In this document: positions 34,341 through 42,996 of the stretch, one piece after another
How positions within the stretch are numbered: the stretch's first letter is position 1
How the letters are laid out: the number at the start of each line of letters is the position of its first letter
Origin: Phycisphaerales bacterium
Lineage (GTDB): Bacteria; Planctomycetota; Phycisphaerae; Phycisphaerales; SM1A02
Reading direction: 5' to 3'
Length of the DNA stretch: 64,000 nt
Assembly: GCA_029242715.1 (NCBI GenBank)
Contig: JAQWTL010000033.1
Span: 1 to 64,000, forward strand
Made by a program: the position numbers and the translations under genes
The notes under the pieces: generated by a model
What the model was told of the DNA's origin: nothing
Database searches by the model: none
The model's input: only the letters and a program-made list of their open reading frames with translations

Positions 34341-36509
34341 ATGAAGACCATTCAATTCGGATTATTCAATGCTTGCTTGCTTGGAACTACGCAGCTGATG
34401 TCTCAGGCTTACGCCAGTGACTTCGAGGCACTGGTTGAAGGAGTGTCAGAAGTAGGCGTTGGCTGGACAAGCGGACCGGTGTATCCAGAAGGCGATGACT
34501 GGGTCCCAGTAGTCGGAGGCGATGAAGACTCGCAGATCCCCTCTGCTGTTGCAATGGCCCGTCAGTTCGGGGCAGGTCGAGTTGTCGCAGGAGCCGGGGT
34601 ATATGGCGGCGGCAACATCGAGGAGTACGATGAATTTGACAACCATCGCCTTGATGAAAATCTGCTCTTGTGGATGACCTCTGGAAATGGAACTGATATT
34701 GCCTATACGACCGGCCATGGGGAATGGAATAACGCTGCAATTAACCTGGCTGCTGTTGCTGATTCAATTGGCATCAACACCAATCCTCTCCCTGCCCCTA
34801 TTACATTGGACTCATTGCAACCATTCAATGCACTTATTGTCTCAATAGCATGGGGAACCATAAGCCAGGATGAAATTGACGCTATTGAAACCTGGGTAAA
34901 AGGTGGTGGCAGCCTGTTGATGATTGGACTTGGTTGGTCATGGGTTTCATACCATCCGGATCAAACAATGGAAGATTTTCCGATGATGCAACTTGGAAGC
35001 CGATTCGGCGCCCGGTGGCTGGATGGATACATATACGATCCAACAGATCAGCATGACACCGGGATGCTCCTGCACACTTTCTATCCGGACCTCGACTCCA
35101 TCAGCACCGCTGATGCCCTTACACGGATCATCCAGGCCCACAAGTCCCTGGGATCTGATCTGCCAGAAATTCTCGAAACAAGTGATGTCGCCAGAAACCG
35201 GTTTGTCCATTCGCACGCTTGCATGGCTATTCCATGCATAAACTTCCCAATCAACCATCCAGATCGAGAATTGGCATTCAATGGTTATACATCATTGGTT
35301 GAGATGTGGCCCGACTATTACGCCCGCGGATTTTCATTTGATCAATCCCAACTCCCAATCTCAGCATGGGTAAGAGAACGTGCATGGGTCTCGTGGCGGC
35401 ATAGTCTTGAACTCACTCCAGAAAGAGTCGCAAAAATTTCTAGCCTCGGCAATCTAGAAGGCACTCGACTTTCACTGTTTGAAAAGCACGGACTAATGCT
35501 GAACGAAAACGATCGTATGGATGAGCCCCAGATGCAACTCATTCATGATGTCATGGATCTCATACCTAGTGGCCTGCTTAAACTTGACGGGATGTCCGCC
35601 ATTGATTATTTGGGCGTACAACCGACAGCACTCACACTTCAGGGGCCGCGAGGCGGCACTGGGGTCAATGTGTTCAGTTGGGATGTCGGGGAATATGTCG
35701 AGAACCCGTTTCCAAATGACGTTGAAGCTTATCCAGGTGATGGATTTATGGCCGTGGTTTCACATGAAGTGAACCATGTTGTCGATGCAATGGCTCACCA
35801 CAACATCGCTAACTACAGCAACCGCCTTGCACAACTCATTGCTGACGCAGGCAAGGACACCATGAACTACCTGCGCAGCTGGGATGGTGGAGATGGATTC
35901 TTTTTCAATGCGCCACAGGAGTTCTTTGCATCCATCGCCAATCAGTGGTTTGCTAAAAGCGAACGTACGATTGAACTGGGAATGGTTCGATTTGATGCTG
36001 GCAGATTAGATCCTATTAACCAAGCTCTTTTCTTTCTTGACGTCTATTCGCGCGGGACAAACATCTCGTGGTTCTATACATCAGATGGGACCGGACTTGT
36101 TCATAGAGAGCCCGTCCTATTGAACCGGGATCTCGACGCTCGCCTGGTTGGTCTCGATCATGGTGGTACGCGAGTTGGCTTCACTTTAAACACAGAAAAT
36201 AATGTCACCTCATATGACACTGAATCCGGAACTGTTGGTGCATGTTGTATCTCCGGGATTTGCATCCCAGCTCACGAATCATCATGCTTATCAGCTGACG
36301 GCACATACCTCGGCGATAATACGCCCTGTTCAGACAACTGCCTTCCATGCCCCGACATCGATGGCGATGGCCATGTGGGAGTAGACGATATCCTTGCAGC
36401 GGTAGGTGCATGGGGCAGTGGAAATACGAATGCCGACGTCAATGATGATGGCACCGTCGATGTCGCCGACATCCTGATCATCATCGACGCCTGGGGTGAG
36501 TGCCCATAG
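34341..36509 (+). CDS. Secreted zinc metalloprotease-like protein with dockerin-like C-terminus
   Basis: A 722-residue exported protein. After the signal peptide (1-25) comes a GATase-like domain (about 105-205, with Y-T-T-G-H-G-E-W and a strand ending G-G-G-S-L-L-M-I-G). A protease-like domain follows with H475-E-V-N-H479 and a downstream Q-E527-F-F-A-S-I-A-N-Q-W-F that could give the third zinc ligand, as in lethal-factor-like or M60-like gluzincins. Next are one GACC Cys-rich repeat (about 632-668) and two dockerin-like repeats ending A-W-G-E-C-P. By eye this gene is more AT-rich than its neighbours, suggesting separate origin. AGGAG precedes the ATG. Substrate unknown. Confidence 0.78.
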   Translation: MKTIQFGLFNACLLGTTQLMSQAYASDFEALVEGVSEVGVGWTSGPVYPEGDDWVPVVGGDEDSQIPSAVAMARQFGAGRVVAGAGVYGGGNIEEYDEFDNHRLDENLLLWMTSGNGTDIAYTTGHGEWNNAAINLAAVADSIGINTNPLPAPITLDSLQPFNALIVSIAWGTISQDEIDAIETWVKGGGSLLMIGLGWSWVSYHPDQTMEDFPMMQLGSRFGARWLDGYIYDPTDQHDTGMLLHTFYPDLDSISTADALTRIIQAHKSLGSDLPEILETSDVARNRFVHSHACMAIPCINFPINHPDRELAFNGYTSLVEMWPDYYARGFSFDQSQLPISAWVRERAWVSWRHSLELTPERVAKISSLGNLEGTRLSLFEKHGLMLNENDRMDEPQMQLIHDVMDLIPSGLLKLDGMSAIDYLGVQPTALTLQGPRGGTGVNVFSWDVGEYVENPFPNDVEAYPGDGFMAVVSHEVNHVVDAMAHHNIANYSNRLAQLIADAGKDTMNYLRSWDGGDGFFFNAPQEFFASIANQWFAKSERTIELGMVRFDAGRLDPINQALFFLDVYSRGTNISWFYTSDGTGLVHREPVLLNRDLDARLVGLDHGGTRVGFTLNTENNVTSYDTESGTVGACCISGICIPAHESSCLSADGTYLGDNTPCSDNCLPCPDIDGDGHVGVDDILAAVGAWGSGNTNADVNDDGTVDVADILIIIDAWGECP

Positions 36510-36532
36510 CAACCCTCCATTAGATTGAATAC

Positions 36533-36564
36533 AACAACACCCCCGTCTTCACGGGGGTGTTGTT
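36533..36564 (+). terminator. Terminator after the metalloprotease gene
   Basis: Perfect 14-pair stem: AACAACACCCCCGT (36533-36546) with ACGGGGGTGTTGTT (36551-36564), tetraloop CTTC. It may also stop fabI transcription from the other side. Confidence 0.85.
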
Positions 36565-36592
36565 CTTGAGGTTCTGTTGTTCGCTTCGAGTT

Positions 36593-37378
36593 CTACAGCC
36601 CGATGCAGGAATAGCCCGCGTCGACGTAGATCACCTGGCCGGTGATGCCGCCGCCCCGCTCGCTCAGCAGGAACGCGGCCGTATCGCCGACGTGCTCGCC
36701 TTCGATGTTCTTGTGGAGCGGCGCCTTCTTCTCCACCCAGTCGAGAATCTCGCCGAAGCCGCCCACCGCCATCGCGGACATGGTTCGCAGCGGACCACCG
36801 GAGATCGAGTTCACGCGGATGTTCTTCTCACCAAGCTCGGCCGCCAGGTATCGCGTGGATGATTCCAGGGCACTCTTGGCCACACCCATGACGTTGTAAC
36901 CAGGGACCGCCTTCTCCGCGCCGTAGTAGGACATGGAGATCATCGAGCCGCCTTCCGTCATGAGAGGCGCTGCACGATTGGCCATTCCCACCAGAGTCCA
37001 GGCTGAGATGTCCATCGCGGTGGTGTACACCTCGCGGGGTGTGGCGGTGAACTTGCCCTTCTGAAGCCAGTCCTTGTCGGCATAGGCGATGGAGTGCACC
37101 ACGAAATCGATCTGACCGTGATCGGCCGCGATCTTCTCGAAGGCCTCGTCCATGGACGCATCGTCAGACGCATCCATTGGCATCATCCAGGGATTCTCGA
37201 CTCCCAGCGATTCAATGGCCTTGCCGCATCGACGAGCCATCTTGTCACCGGGCAGATGCGTGAAGAGGCATTCGCCACCTTCACGCAGGATCGATTGGGC
37301 AATGAACCATGCATAGGACCGTTCGTTGGCAATGCCAACAATCAGCCCCTTCTTACCAGCCATCCAACCGTCAGCCAT
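36593..37378 (-). CDS. fabI: Enoyl-[acyl-carrier-protein] reductase (NADH)
   Basis: Last step of the fatty-acid elongation cycle. The 261-residue SDR protein has the FabI-type N-terminus GKKGLIVGIANERSYAWFIA, H-S-I-A-Y-A, S-Y-Y-G-A-E-K-A-V-P-G-Y-N-V-M-G-V-A-K (Tyr-x6-Lys catalytic pair), R-V-N-S-I-S-G-G-P and I-T-G-Q-V-I-Y-V-D-A-G. AGGAG lies before the ATG at 37378. tRNA-Arg lies 31 bases upstream on the same strand, so both are likely on one transcript. Confidence 0.96.
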   Translation of the reverse strand: MADGWMAGKKGLIVGIANERSYAWFIAQSILREGGECLFTHLPGDKMARRCGKAIESLGVENPWMMPMDASDDASMDEAFEKIAADHGQIDFVVHSIAYADKDWLQKGKFTATPREVYTTAMDISAWTLVGMANRAAPLMTEGGSMISMSYYGAEKAVPGYNVMGVAKSALESSTRYLAAELGEKNIRVNSISGGPLRTMSAMAVGGFGEILDWVEKKAPLHKNIEGEHVGDTAAFLLSERGGGITGQVIYVDAGYSCIGL

Positions 37379-37409
37379 GTCCGGGACTCCTGGGAACGTT
37401 CGTGTTCAA

Positions 37410-37483
37410 CGCGCATGGCAGGACTCGAACCTGCAACCCTCGGTTTCGAAGACCGATGCTCTATCCAATTGAGCTACACACGC
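37410..37483 (-). tRNA. tRNA-Arg(TCG)
   Basis: Complete 74-base cloverleaf on the minus strand. The acceptor GCGTGTG pairs with CATGCGC (two G-T pairs) and the discriminator is G. The D stem is GCTC/GAGC. The anticodon stem TCGGT/ACCGA encloses CTTCGAA with anticodon TCG. The T stem GCAGG/CCTGC encloses TTCGAGT. CCA is not encoded. Confidence 0.95.
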
Positions 37484-37618
37484 TGGGATAGTCCGGGAAT
37501 TCTATGGGAATTCACGAAGAGGCGACGGGAGAGCAGTCAGGCCTGCATGGCCTCTCATTGGGAGATGGATCACCTCCCCGGCGGTATCCTGTGCCGTTCC
37601 CGAACAGGACCCACCCCG

Positions 37619-38605
37619 ATGACATCCGCCCAATCAAATCCCGTGACCATCGTCGGTGCCGGCGGCATTGGTTGTGCCATTGGCCACGCCCTGACAACCG
37701 GCGGAGTCGATGTGACCATGGTGGACGCCAACCCGACCAAGGTGCAGGCCGGAACGGAACATGGCATCACGATCGATGGGCAAGGTGCCCAAGCAGCTGC
37801 TTTCATCACGTTCGATGCCTGGCAACCTGGCGATGATGACCTGGTGATCCTGTGCACCAAGTGCTTCGATAACAGCGTCGTTCTGGCCAAACTGGGATCG
37901 CAGACCACGATCATTCCGGTACAGAACGGCTTCGATCCACAGCTCCAGGAACGCTGCACCTATGAAGGAATCGCTTCCTTCGTTTCAGAATGTGATCAGG
38001 ATCGACCCCACACTCGCATCACACGCGATGGAGATCTTCATATCGGCAGCAGTGGCGGCAACACGCCCCTGACCGATGAACTGTCAAACCTGGCAGATGT
38101 TCTCGAAGCAAATGGCTGCTTCACCGTCCAGCGTGTCGATGACATCCTGCCCTTCAAGCACACCAAGTTGATGTACAACGCCGCGATCAGCCCTCTGGCC
38201 GCCATCACCGGCATGGATAATGGCCAATTGCTGACCCATGCACCGGCCCGCAAACTGTTCTTCCGGTTTCTTCGTGAGAACTACGCGATCCTCAAGCAAT
38301 CAGGAACAACCCTGGGCACCGTCGGCCCGTTCCATCCCGACACCGTCAACAAGATCCTGCGAACCCCCCTGTTGGGAACACTCATGGCTGGCCCTTTCTC
38401 CAGGAGCCTGCGTGGCACCTACTGCTCCATGTCCGGCGACATCGAGAGCGGACGAACGGAAGTCGACAACTTCAACGGCCATCTTGTACGACTTGCCAAC
38501 GGCAGCCCCTGCCCGATCAACCAGGCTGCCTGCAAACTGGTCACACGAATGGCTGACGAACATGTGACACCGGCAATGAGCTACCTGGATGAATTGATCG
38601 CATGA
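37619..38605 (+). CDS. Ketopantoate reductase-like (PanE/ApbA family) oxidoreductase
   Basis: NADPH-dependent 2-dehydropantoate 2-reductase family, making pantoate for coenzyme A; paralogues act on other 2-keto acids. The 328 residues begin with the Rossmann motif V-T-I-V-G-A-G-G-I-G and continue with I-L-C-T-K-C, V-P-V-Q-N-G and K-H-T-K-L-M-Y-N-A (the K-x-x-x-N pattern of the active site). The C-terminal helical domain ends with S-G-R-T-E-V-D-N-F-N-G. AGGA precedes the ATG at 37619; the long upstream extension covers the tRNA and is not coding. It overlaps the next gene by ATGA. Confidence 0.82.
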   Translation: MTSAQSNPVTIVGAGGIGCAIGHALTTGGVDVTMVDANPTKVQAGTEHGITIDGQGAQAAAFITFDAWQPGDDDLVILCTKCFDNSVVLAKLGSQTTIIPVQNGFDPQLQERCTYEGIASFVSECDQDRPHTRITRDGDLHIGSSGGNTPLTDELSNLADVLEANGCFTVQRVDDILPFKHTKLMYNAAISPLAAITGMDNGQLLTHAPARKLFFRFLRENYAILKQSGTTLGTVGPFHPDTVNKILRTPLLGTLMAGPFSRSLRGTYCSMSGDIESGRTEVDNFNGHLVRLANGSPCPINQAACKLVTRMADEHVTPAMSYLDELIA

Positions 38606-39597
38606 CCCTGGAACTCCATGACAAGCAGGTCCTGGTCACGGGCGGATCCGGATATATCGGCGCTCATGTGGTCCGGATGCTCCAGGCGCAAGGCAATCAG
38701 GTTCGCATTCTGGATCTGACCAAGCCAGAACATGTCAATGCCTCTGATGCACAATTCATGACTGGTGATATTCGCGATCCAGCGACCATGAAGCAAGCCG
38801 TCGAGGGATGTCAGGTCGTCCTGCACCTGGCTGCCAATCCCAATCTCTGGGCACGCAACCCCGATGACTTTGAAACAGTGAATCATCAGGGCACACGAAG
38901 AGTTCTTGAAGCTGCTGCCAATGAAGGTGTTGAGCGGACCGTCTACGTCTCCACCGAATCGATCCTGACTCCACGCAAGCACACCGAGGTCATTTCAGAA
39001 TCCGTACAGACAACACTCTCGGACATGATCGGCCCGTATTGCCGCAGCAAGTGGCTGGCCGAACAAGCGGCCTTTCAAGCTGCTGATGCTGGACAACCCG
39101 TTGTCATCGTTCGACCAAGTGTTCCAGTCGGTCCCGGTGATCATCATGGCGGGCCACTGACTCGGATGATGCGCGACTTCAAGGAAGGTCGCGTCAAAGG
39201 CTGGATGCCCGGACAACTCAACCTCGTTGATGTCCGCGACGTCGCCGAGGGAACACTGCTGGCAGCCCAACGCGGCGAAATCGGCCAGGCCTATCTGTTG
39301 GTCAACGAGAACTGGACGATTCGTGAATTCATGCAATACCTTGCTGAACTCTTTGATCGCAAGCCACCACGAGCCCGGATCCCCTATTCCGTCGCGCTCA
39401 GCTTCGCCTACTTCGAGGAAGCCATGTGTCGCATGAGCAAGAAAGGTCGTATCCCCATGGCGACCGTCACAGGTGTGAAGCTCACTCGACGATGCTTCCA
39501 TTTTGATGGCCAACGTTCACGTGAAGCCCTTGGCATCAGCAGCATGCGGTGCTGCCGACAGGCCGTCCGTGAAATGCACGATGGCCTCTCAACGTAG
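38602..39597 (+). CDS. NAD-dependent epimerase/dehydratase, HpnA-like
   Basis: Extended short-chain dehydrogenase of 331 residues: V-T-G-G-S-G-Y-I-G-A-H NAD motif, HLAANPNLWARNPDDFETVN like hopanoid-associated sugar epimerases, S-T-E-S active-site Ser region and Y-C-R-S-K catalytic pair. The HLAA...LWAR...N-x-x-G-T-R string suggests the HpnA/dihydroflavonol-reductase-like group, but no hopanoid gene is nearby, so the substrate is open. The start overlaps the PanE-like stop, and the 3' end overlaps the convergent NHL gene by nine bases. Confidence 0.82.
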   Translation: MTLELHDKQVLVTGGSGYIGAHVVRMLQAQGNQVRILDLTKPEHVNASDAQFMTGDIRDPATMKQAVEGCQVVLHLAANPNLWARNPDDFETVNHQGTRRVLEAAANEGVERTVYVSTESILTPRKHTEVISESVQTTLSDMIGPYCRSKWLAEQAAFQAADAGQPVVIVRPSVPVGPGDHHGGPLTRMMRDFKEGRVKGWMPGQLNLVDVRDVAEGTLLAAQRGEIGQAYLLVNENWTIREFMQYLAELFDRKPPRARIPYSVALSFAYFEEAMCRMSKKGRIPMATVTGVKLTRRCFHFDGQRSREALGISSMRCCRQAVREMHDGLST

Positions 39598-40668
39598 CGT
39601 GGCGTTCATGCGAGTCATGCGGCCGCTTGAATTCCAGTCCATGACATAGACATTGCCGTCGGCATCGAAGCAGACGCCATGCGGCGCCGTAAAGACACCT
39701 TCGATCCACTGATCACGTGGCACAGGATTATTCGCCCACTGTGCACGATCAGGATTGTCTCCAAGGTGACCAAGCACCTTCATGTCTCCATCCAGAAGCG
39801 TGACCCGCCCCTCCAGCTCAGCAATCGCAATACGATCATCTGCAAGACCGGGCGATCCCTCATACAAGCTCAAGGCGCAAGGACGACGCAAATCGGTCAC
39901 GGGCGTATCCACATGATTGCCAGCCAGATCGAAACGTTGGAGTCGTCGATTCTCTCGATCACAGATGATCAGCATGGGTTCCTTGCCACGATCATCAACA
40001 ATCATTCCATGGCAAGTCTGAAATTGACCCGGCCCATTGCCACGACCACCAAAGCTCGACTGGTACGTCAAGTCAGGCCCGAAGATGTGAACCCACTGCT
40101 GCCCGTATCCATCCGCAACATATACACGTCCATCCGGCGAGACCGCTACAGCCGTAGGGTTGAAGCTGCCGGGATTGCCGTCGTACTTGCCTGATTCCAT
40201 CGGGACCCCGAGGGCCCAGACCAGTGTTCCATCCATCCGGAGCTTGAGTACCTGTTTGCCATGCAGATGGGCGGCGTAGATATAGGGAACACCATCCTCG
40301 ATGTTGATCAGCATGTCATGGATACCCGGATAGCGATCCGCCATGGAACGGACAAATGAACCATCTGGCGTATGCACCATGATCGAGCGTGCCGTATCCG
40401 TGTTGTAGTAGACATGACCTTCCGGATCGACCAGAATTCCGCCGTGGGTGTTGCCGATGGGAAGTTCCACACCTTCTCGTCCCCAGTTGGGAACAACTGT
40501 GTAGACCGCCCCACCAACTTCGACAGGATCCGCGATCTTCAGGGCCTGCTCTGCAGGTTGCGTCTGCTTGATCTCGGGAGGAACCGTGTCCGCAGGTGGT
40601 TCATGCCCCTCGTGCCAGCCCAGACAAGGAAGCACCATGCAGGCCAGGATGATGGTCGAGATCTTCAT
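39589..40668 (-). CDS. Exported NHL-repeat beta-propeller protein
   Basis: A 359-residue protein with a signal peptide (about 1-18) and NHL-type repeats: T-A-V-A-V-S-P-D-G-R-V-Y-V-A-D-G-Y-G, F-G-G-R-G-N-G-P-G-Q-F, and A-P-H-G-V-C-F-D-A-D-G-N-V-Y-V-M-D-W. NHL propellers include peptidyl-amidoglycolate lyases and many binding proteins; no catalytic set is obvious here. Its ATG immediately follows the stop (TGAATG) of a small membrane protein, so the pair is translated together. A Cys near residue 10 or 15 does not fit a good lipobox. Confidence 0.78.
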   Translation of the reverse strand: MKISTIILACMVLPCLGWHEGHEPPADTVPPEIKQTQPAEQALKIADPVEVGGAVYTVVPNWGREGVELPIGNTHGGILVDPEGHVYYNTDTARSIMVHTPDGSFVRSMADRYPGIHDMLINIEDGVPYIYAAHLHGKQVLKLRMDGTLVWALGVPMESGKYDGNPGSFNPTAVAVSPDGRVYVADGYGQQWVHIFGPDLTYQSSFGGRGNGPGQFQTCHGMIVDDRGKEPMLIICDRENRRLQRFDLAGNHVDTPVTDLRRPCALSLYEGSPGLADDRIAIAELEGRVTLLDGDMKVLGHLGDNPDRAQWANNPVPRDQWIEGVFTAPHGVCFDADGNVYVMDWNSSGRMTRMNATLR

Positions 40669-40890
40669 TCAGTTCTCCTCACTTGGTGTGGGTTGTACTG
40701 TATCCGTTTGATTTTCAGGAAAAGTCGCACCGTCCTGTACGTCGGCACATTGCGGCACCAGGAAGACAAGCACGATCAGGATCACCGGCAGGATGAAGAA
40801 TCCTGCAAAACCCCATGACATCAATCCCTCACCCATCGGGGGCATCTCATGGTCAGGCTTGGAATGATCCTGTGATTCAGTGTTCGTCAT
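40669..40890 (-). CDS. Small single-pass membrane protein
   Basis: A 73-residue protein of unknown function with one membrane helix (about 27-46, GFAGFFILPVILIVLVFLV) flanked by polar, acidic ends. A cysteine follows the helix. It is coupled directly to the NHL-repeat gene (stop and start adjoin), which suggests a membrane partner for that exported propeller. Confidence 0.65.
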   Translation of the reverse strand: MTNTESQDHSKPDHEMPPMGEGLMSWGFAGFFILPVILIVLVFLVPQCADVQDGATFPENQTDTVQPTPSEEN

Positions 40891-40941
40891 TTCAAGGCAA
40901 CTCTGCTCGCATTTGAGTGAATTCCGATGCCGCCGGACATG

Positions 40942-42258
40942 TCAGAATAACTCAAGCAGAAGTTCGGTGACTTCCTCATGAGACTGGTGCTCCAGCTCAG
41001 ACCACTCAGCCTGTTTGACCGCCATGTAGGCCTGCGTCAGTTCCTTGCCGAGCATTCCGCATAGTTTTTCATCCACCCGCAAGGCAATGAGGGCTTCGCC
41101 CATGTCACGAGGCATTGGAACACACGTACCCTTCGGGAGCGTGGAGGGATCCACATCCACTGCTGGTGGCAGTTCCAACTTCTCAACAAGGCCATGATGG
41201 GCTGCTGCCATCACGCCCGCGAGGCCAATGTATGGATTGGCCGTGGCATCAAAGGCTTTGAGTTCGATGTTTGTTGGCGTTTCCTGACCACGCGCAGCAG
41301 GCACACGCAACGGGGCTTCCTTGTTGTCATGGCCCCAGATCTGATACGCCCCACTCCAGGTTCCAGGCGTGATTCGTCGGTAGGAATTGAGGCAGGGTGT
41401 GGTCAAGGCAGCCAGTCCAGGCAGATGGTTCAGAACACCTGCCAGTGCGAAGCGGCCTTCCTGAGAAAGTTCCTCAGCACTCTCTGGATTGGGGAAGACA
41501 TTCTGGCCATCCCGCGAAAGGCTGAAGTGCATATGACATCCATTGCCACCAACGTCAGTAAAGATCTTCGGCATGAAGGAAGCGATGAGGTCATGTTCAT
41601 GAGCAACCGCATGAACCGTCTCACGCACGGCAATGAAGTTATCCGCTGCCATCATCGCAGGGCGATGATCCACGACGATCTCAAATTGACCTGGCCCCGA
41701 CTCGGACATCAGATTCTGAACCGGCACACCTTGGACCTCAAGAGACTCGGCCATCATGTCCAGAATGTGCCAGGCATTGTTGAGACCCATCGCCGAAGCG
41801 TAGTGACTGTGGTCAAAGGGCTCGAATCCATTTTCGGTTCGATGCAGCAGATAGAACTCATTCTCAAAGGCGGCATGGAACTGATATCCCAACGACTCAA
41901 GGGACTGGTGAGCTCGTTCCAGACATGTGCGTGGACAGCATGACCAGGGCGAACCATCGACCCCGACGAATCGACACATCACGGCAGCCAGGCCTGGAGC
42001 GAAGGGCAGATCTCGAAGGGACTCCCAATCCGGTACCAGCCAGGCACCACCAGCCGGGCCGAATCCACTGCCCGGGGCAATGTTGTCACGCATGACGGGC
42101 AGCCCCTGAGCACTCTGTGAAACATAGAAGCCCTGGTCCGATCCAGACTCGAGATGATCTCGACGCAAGGCTTCACCACGGATGATCCCCGCATTGTCTA
42201 CCCACGTGATCCGAACGAATCTCGTGTCATCCTTGAGCCGGTCAACAGGTTTCGACAT
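40942..42258 (-). CDS. Glutamine synthetase-like enzyme
   Basis: ATP-dependent amide/gamma-glutamyl ligase family. The 438 residues have the metal and glutamate sites of the fold: A-A-F-E-N-E-F-Y, S-G-P-G-Q-F-E-I, G-N-G-C-H-M-H-F, NSYRRITPGTWSG, Y-Q-I-W-G-H-D-N-K-E-A-P-L-R-V-P and I-E-L-K-A-F-D-A-T-A-N-P-Y. It is closer in layout to the GlnA-like/PuuA group than to housekeeping GlnA, and the GlnA adenylylation loop is not seen. Next to the pyrimidine degradation genes it could capture released ammonia or ligate an amine such as beta-alanine; this is inference. AAGGGG precedes the ATG. Confidence 0.85.
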   Translation of the reverse strand: MSKPVDRLKDDTRFVRITWVDNAGIIRGEALRRDHLESGSDQGFYVSQSAQGLPVMRDNIAPGSGFGPAGGAWLVPDWESLRDLPFAPGLAAVMCRFVGVDGSPWSCCPRTCLERAHQSLESLGYQFHAAFENEFYLLHRTENGFEPFDHSHYASAMGLNNAWHILDMMAESLEVQGVPVQNLMSESGPGQFEIVVDHRPAMMAADNFIAVRETVHAVAHEHDLIASFMPKIFTDVGGNGCHMHFSLSRDGQNVFPNPESAEELSQEGRFALAGVLNHLPGLAALTTPCLNSYRRITPGTWSGAYQIWGHDNKEAPLRVPAARGQETPTNIELKAFDATANPYIGLAGVMAAAHHGLVEKLELPPAVDVDPSTLPKGTCVPMPRDMGEALIALRVDEKLCGMLGKELTQAYMAVKQAEWSELEHQSHEEVTELLLELF

Positions 42259-42384
42259 TGTGCACCCCTTCAGGAAGGATGAACAGGATACCCGTTGAAT
42301 GATGAGCAGGCGGCTTCATTGGCCTCCGCGACCTATCATCCCGGCAATCAACAGGCCACAAATCACCCTGGAAGGACAGCAGGC

Positions 42385-42912
42385 ATGAGCACCGAACATC
42401 GACTGGAACGACTGGAACGAACTGTTCGACGCCAGAGGGTACTGATCGGCACTTTGCTTGCAGGAGTTGCGGTGGCCTTGCTGGGAGGCATGCAGGATCT
42501 TCCTGTCACCGAACTTTCCTTGCGAAAACTGATCATCGTTGATGACCGGGGTCGCGAACGCATCGTGCTTGAAGGCGGCACCAAGGAACCCGGGGTCGCA
42601 ACGCTTGCACATCTTGATGACCAGGGAATTCCACGCATCTTCGCCGGCACCTTCCCTGGTGGAACAGCCAGCATGACGCTCGCTGATCGCCTGGGTCAAG
42701 GACGACTGGTAGCCGGCACCTATCCAGGTGGTTCAGCCAGCATGGTCTGTGCCTCCAATGGTGAGGCTATCCGGATGGCAGCAGGCACTCGTGCCGACGG
42801 GTCGGTTCAACTGAGCCTGTATGACATCAAGGGCGGTGTCGCCTGGGAAGAAACCTCCCCTGCCCCCCCGCAGCCCCCCGCGGCCCCCCGCGGCCCCGTT
42901 GACAGGCCTTGA
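42385..42912 (+). CDS. Membrane-anchored protein with repeated G-G-x-A-S-M units
   Basis: A 175-residue protein of unknown function. After a charged N-terminus with coiled-coil character (E-x-R-L-E-R-L-E-R) comes one membrane helix (about 22-40). An outer part follows with imperfect repeats (D-D-R-G-R-E-R-I-V-L, then F-P-G-G-T-A-S-M and Y-P-G-G-S-A-S-M). The Pro-rich end is encoded by a 10-base tandem repeat. I chose the ATG at 42385 with AGGA upstream; an earlier non-ATG frame start adds unconserved residues. It is divergent from the GS-like gene. Confidence 0.68.
   Translation: MSTEHRLERLERTVRRQRVLIGTLLAGVAVALLGGMQDLPVTELSLRKLIIVDDRGRERIVLEGGTKEPGVATLAHLDDQGIPRIFAGTFPGGTASMTLADRLGQGRLVAGTYPGGSASMVCASNGEAIRMAAGTRADGSVQLSLYDIKGGVAWEETSPAPPQPPAAPRGPVDRP
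42861..42897 (+). repeat. 10-base GC-rich tandem repeat at the end of a gene
   Basis: About three and a half imperfect copies of CGGCCCCCCG. The unit length is not a multiple of three, so loss or gain of a unit would shift the frame of the last residues of the 42.4-kb gene. Confidence 0.7.
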
Positions 42913-42948
42913 ACCCGTGTCGAGTTGTCCAATTGAGCTGTGCGAGCC
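42901..42948 (-). pseudogene. Possible tRNA remnant
   Basis: On the minus strand the segment has a D-arm-like AGCTCAATTGGACA, of which 12 bases are identical to tRNA-Arg at 37.4 kb. A T-arm follows with a five-pair stem ACGGG/CCTGT around TTCAAGG. There is no anticodon arm and no acceptor pairing. It may be a deleted tRNA, or chance. Confidence 0.3.
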
Positions 42949-42996
42949 AAACTATGTATCTCCCGGCTCAGACATCCCGGGACGAGGAGGCCACGA

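Noticed and set aside
39589-40668. Lipoprotein assignment for the NHL-repeat protein
   Set aside because: The cysteines near the N-terminus are preceded by M/L-A or V-L-P and do not make a convincing lipobox, so a plain signal peptide was kept.
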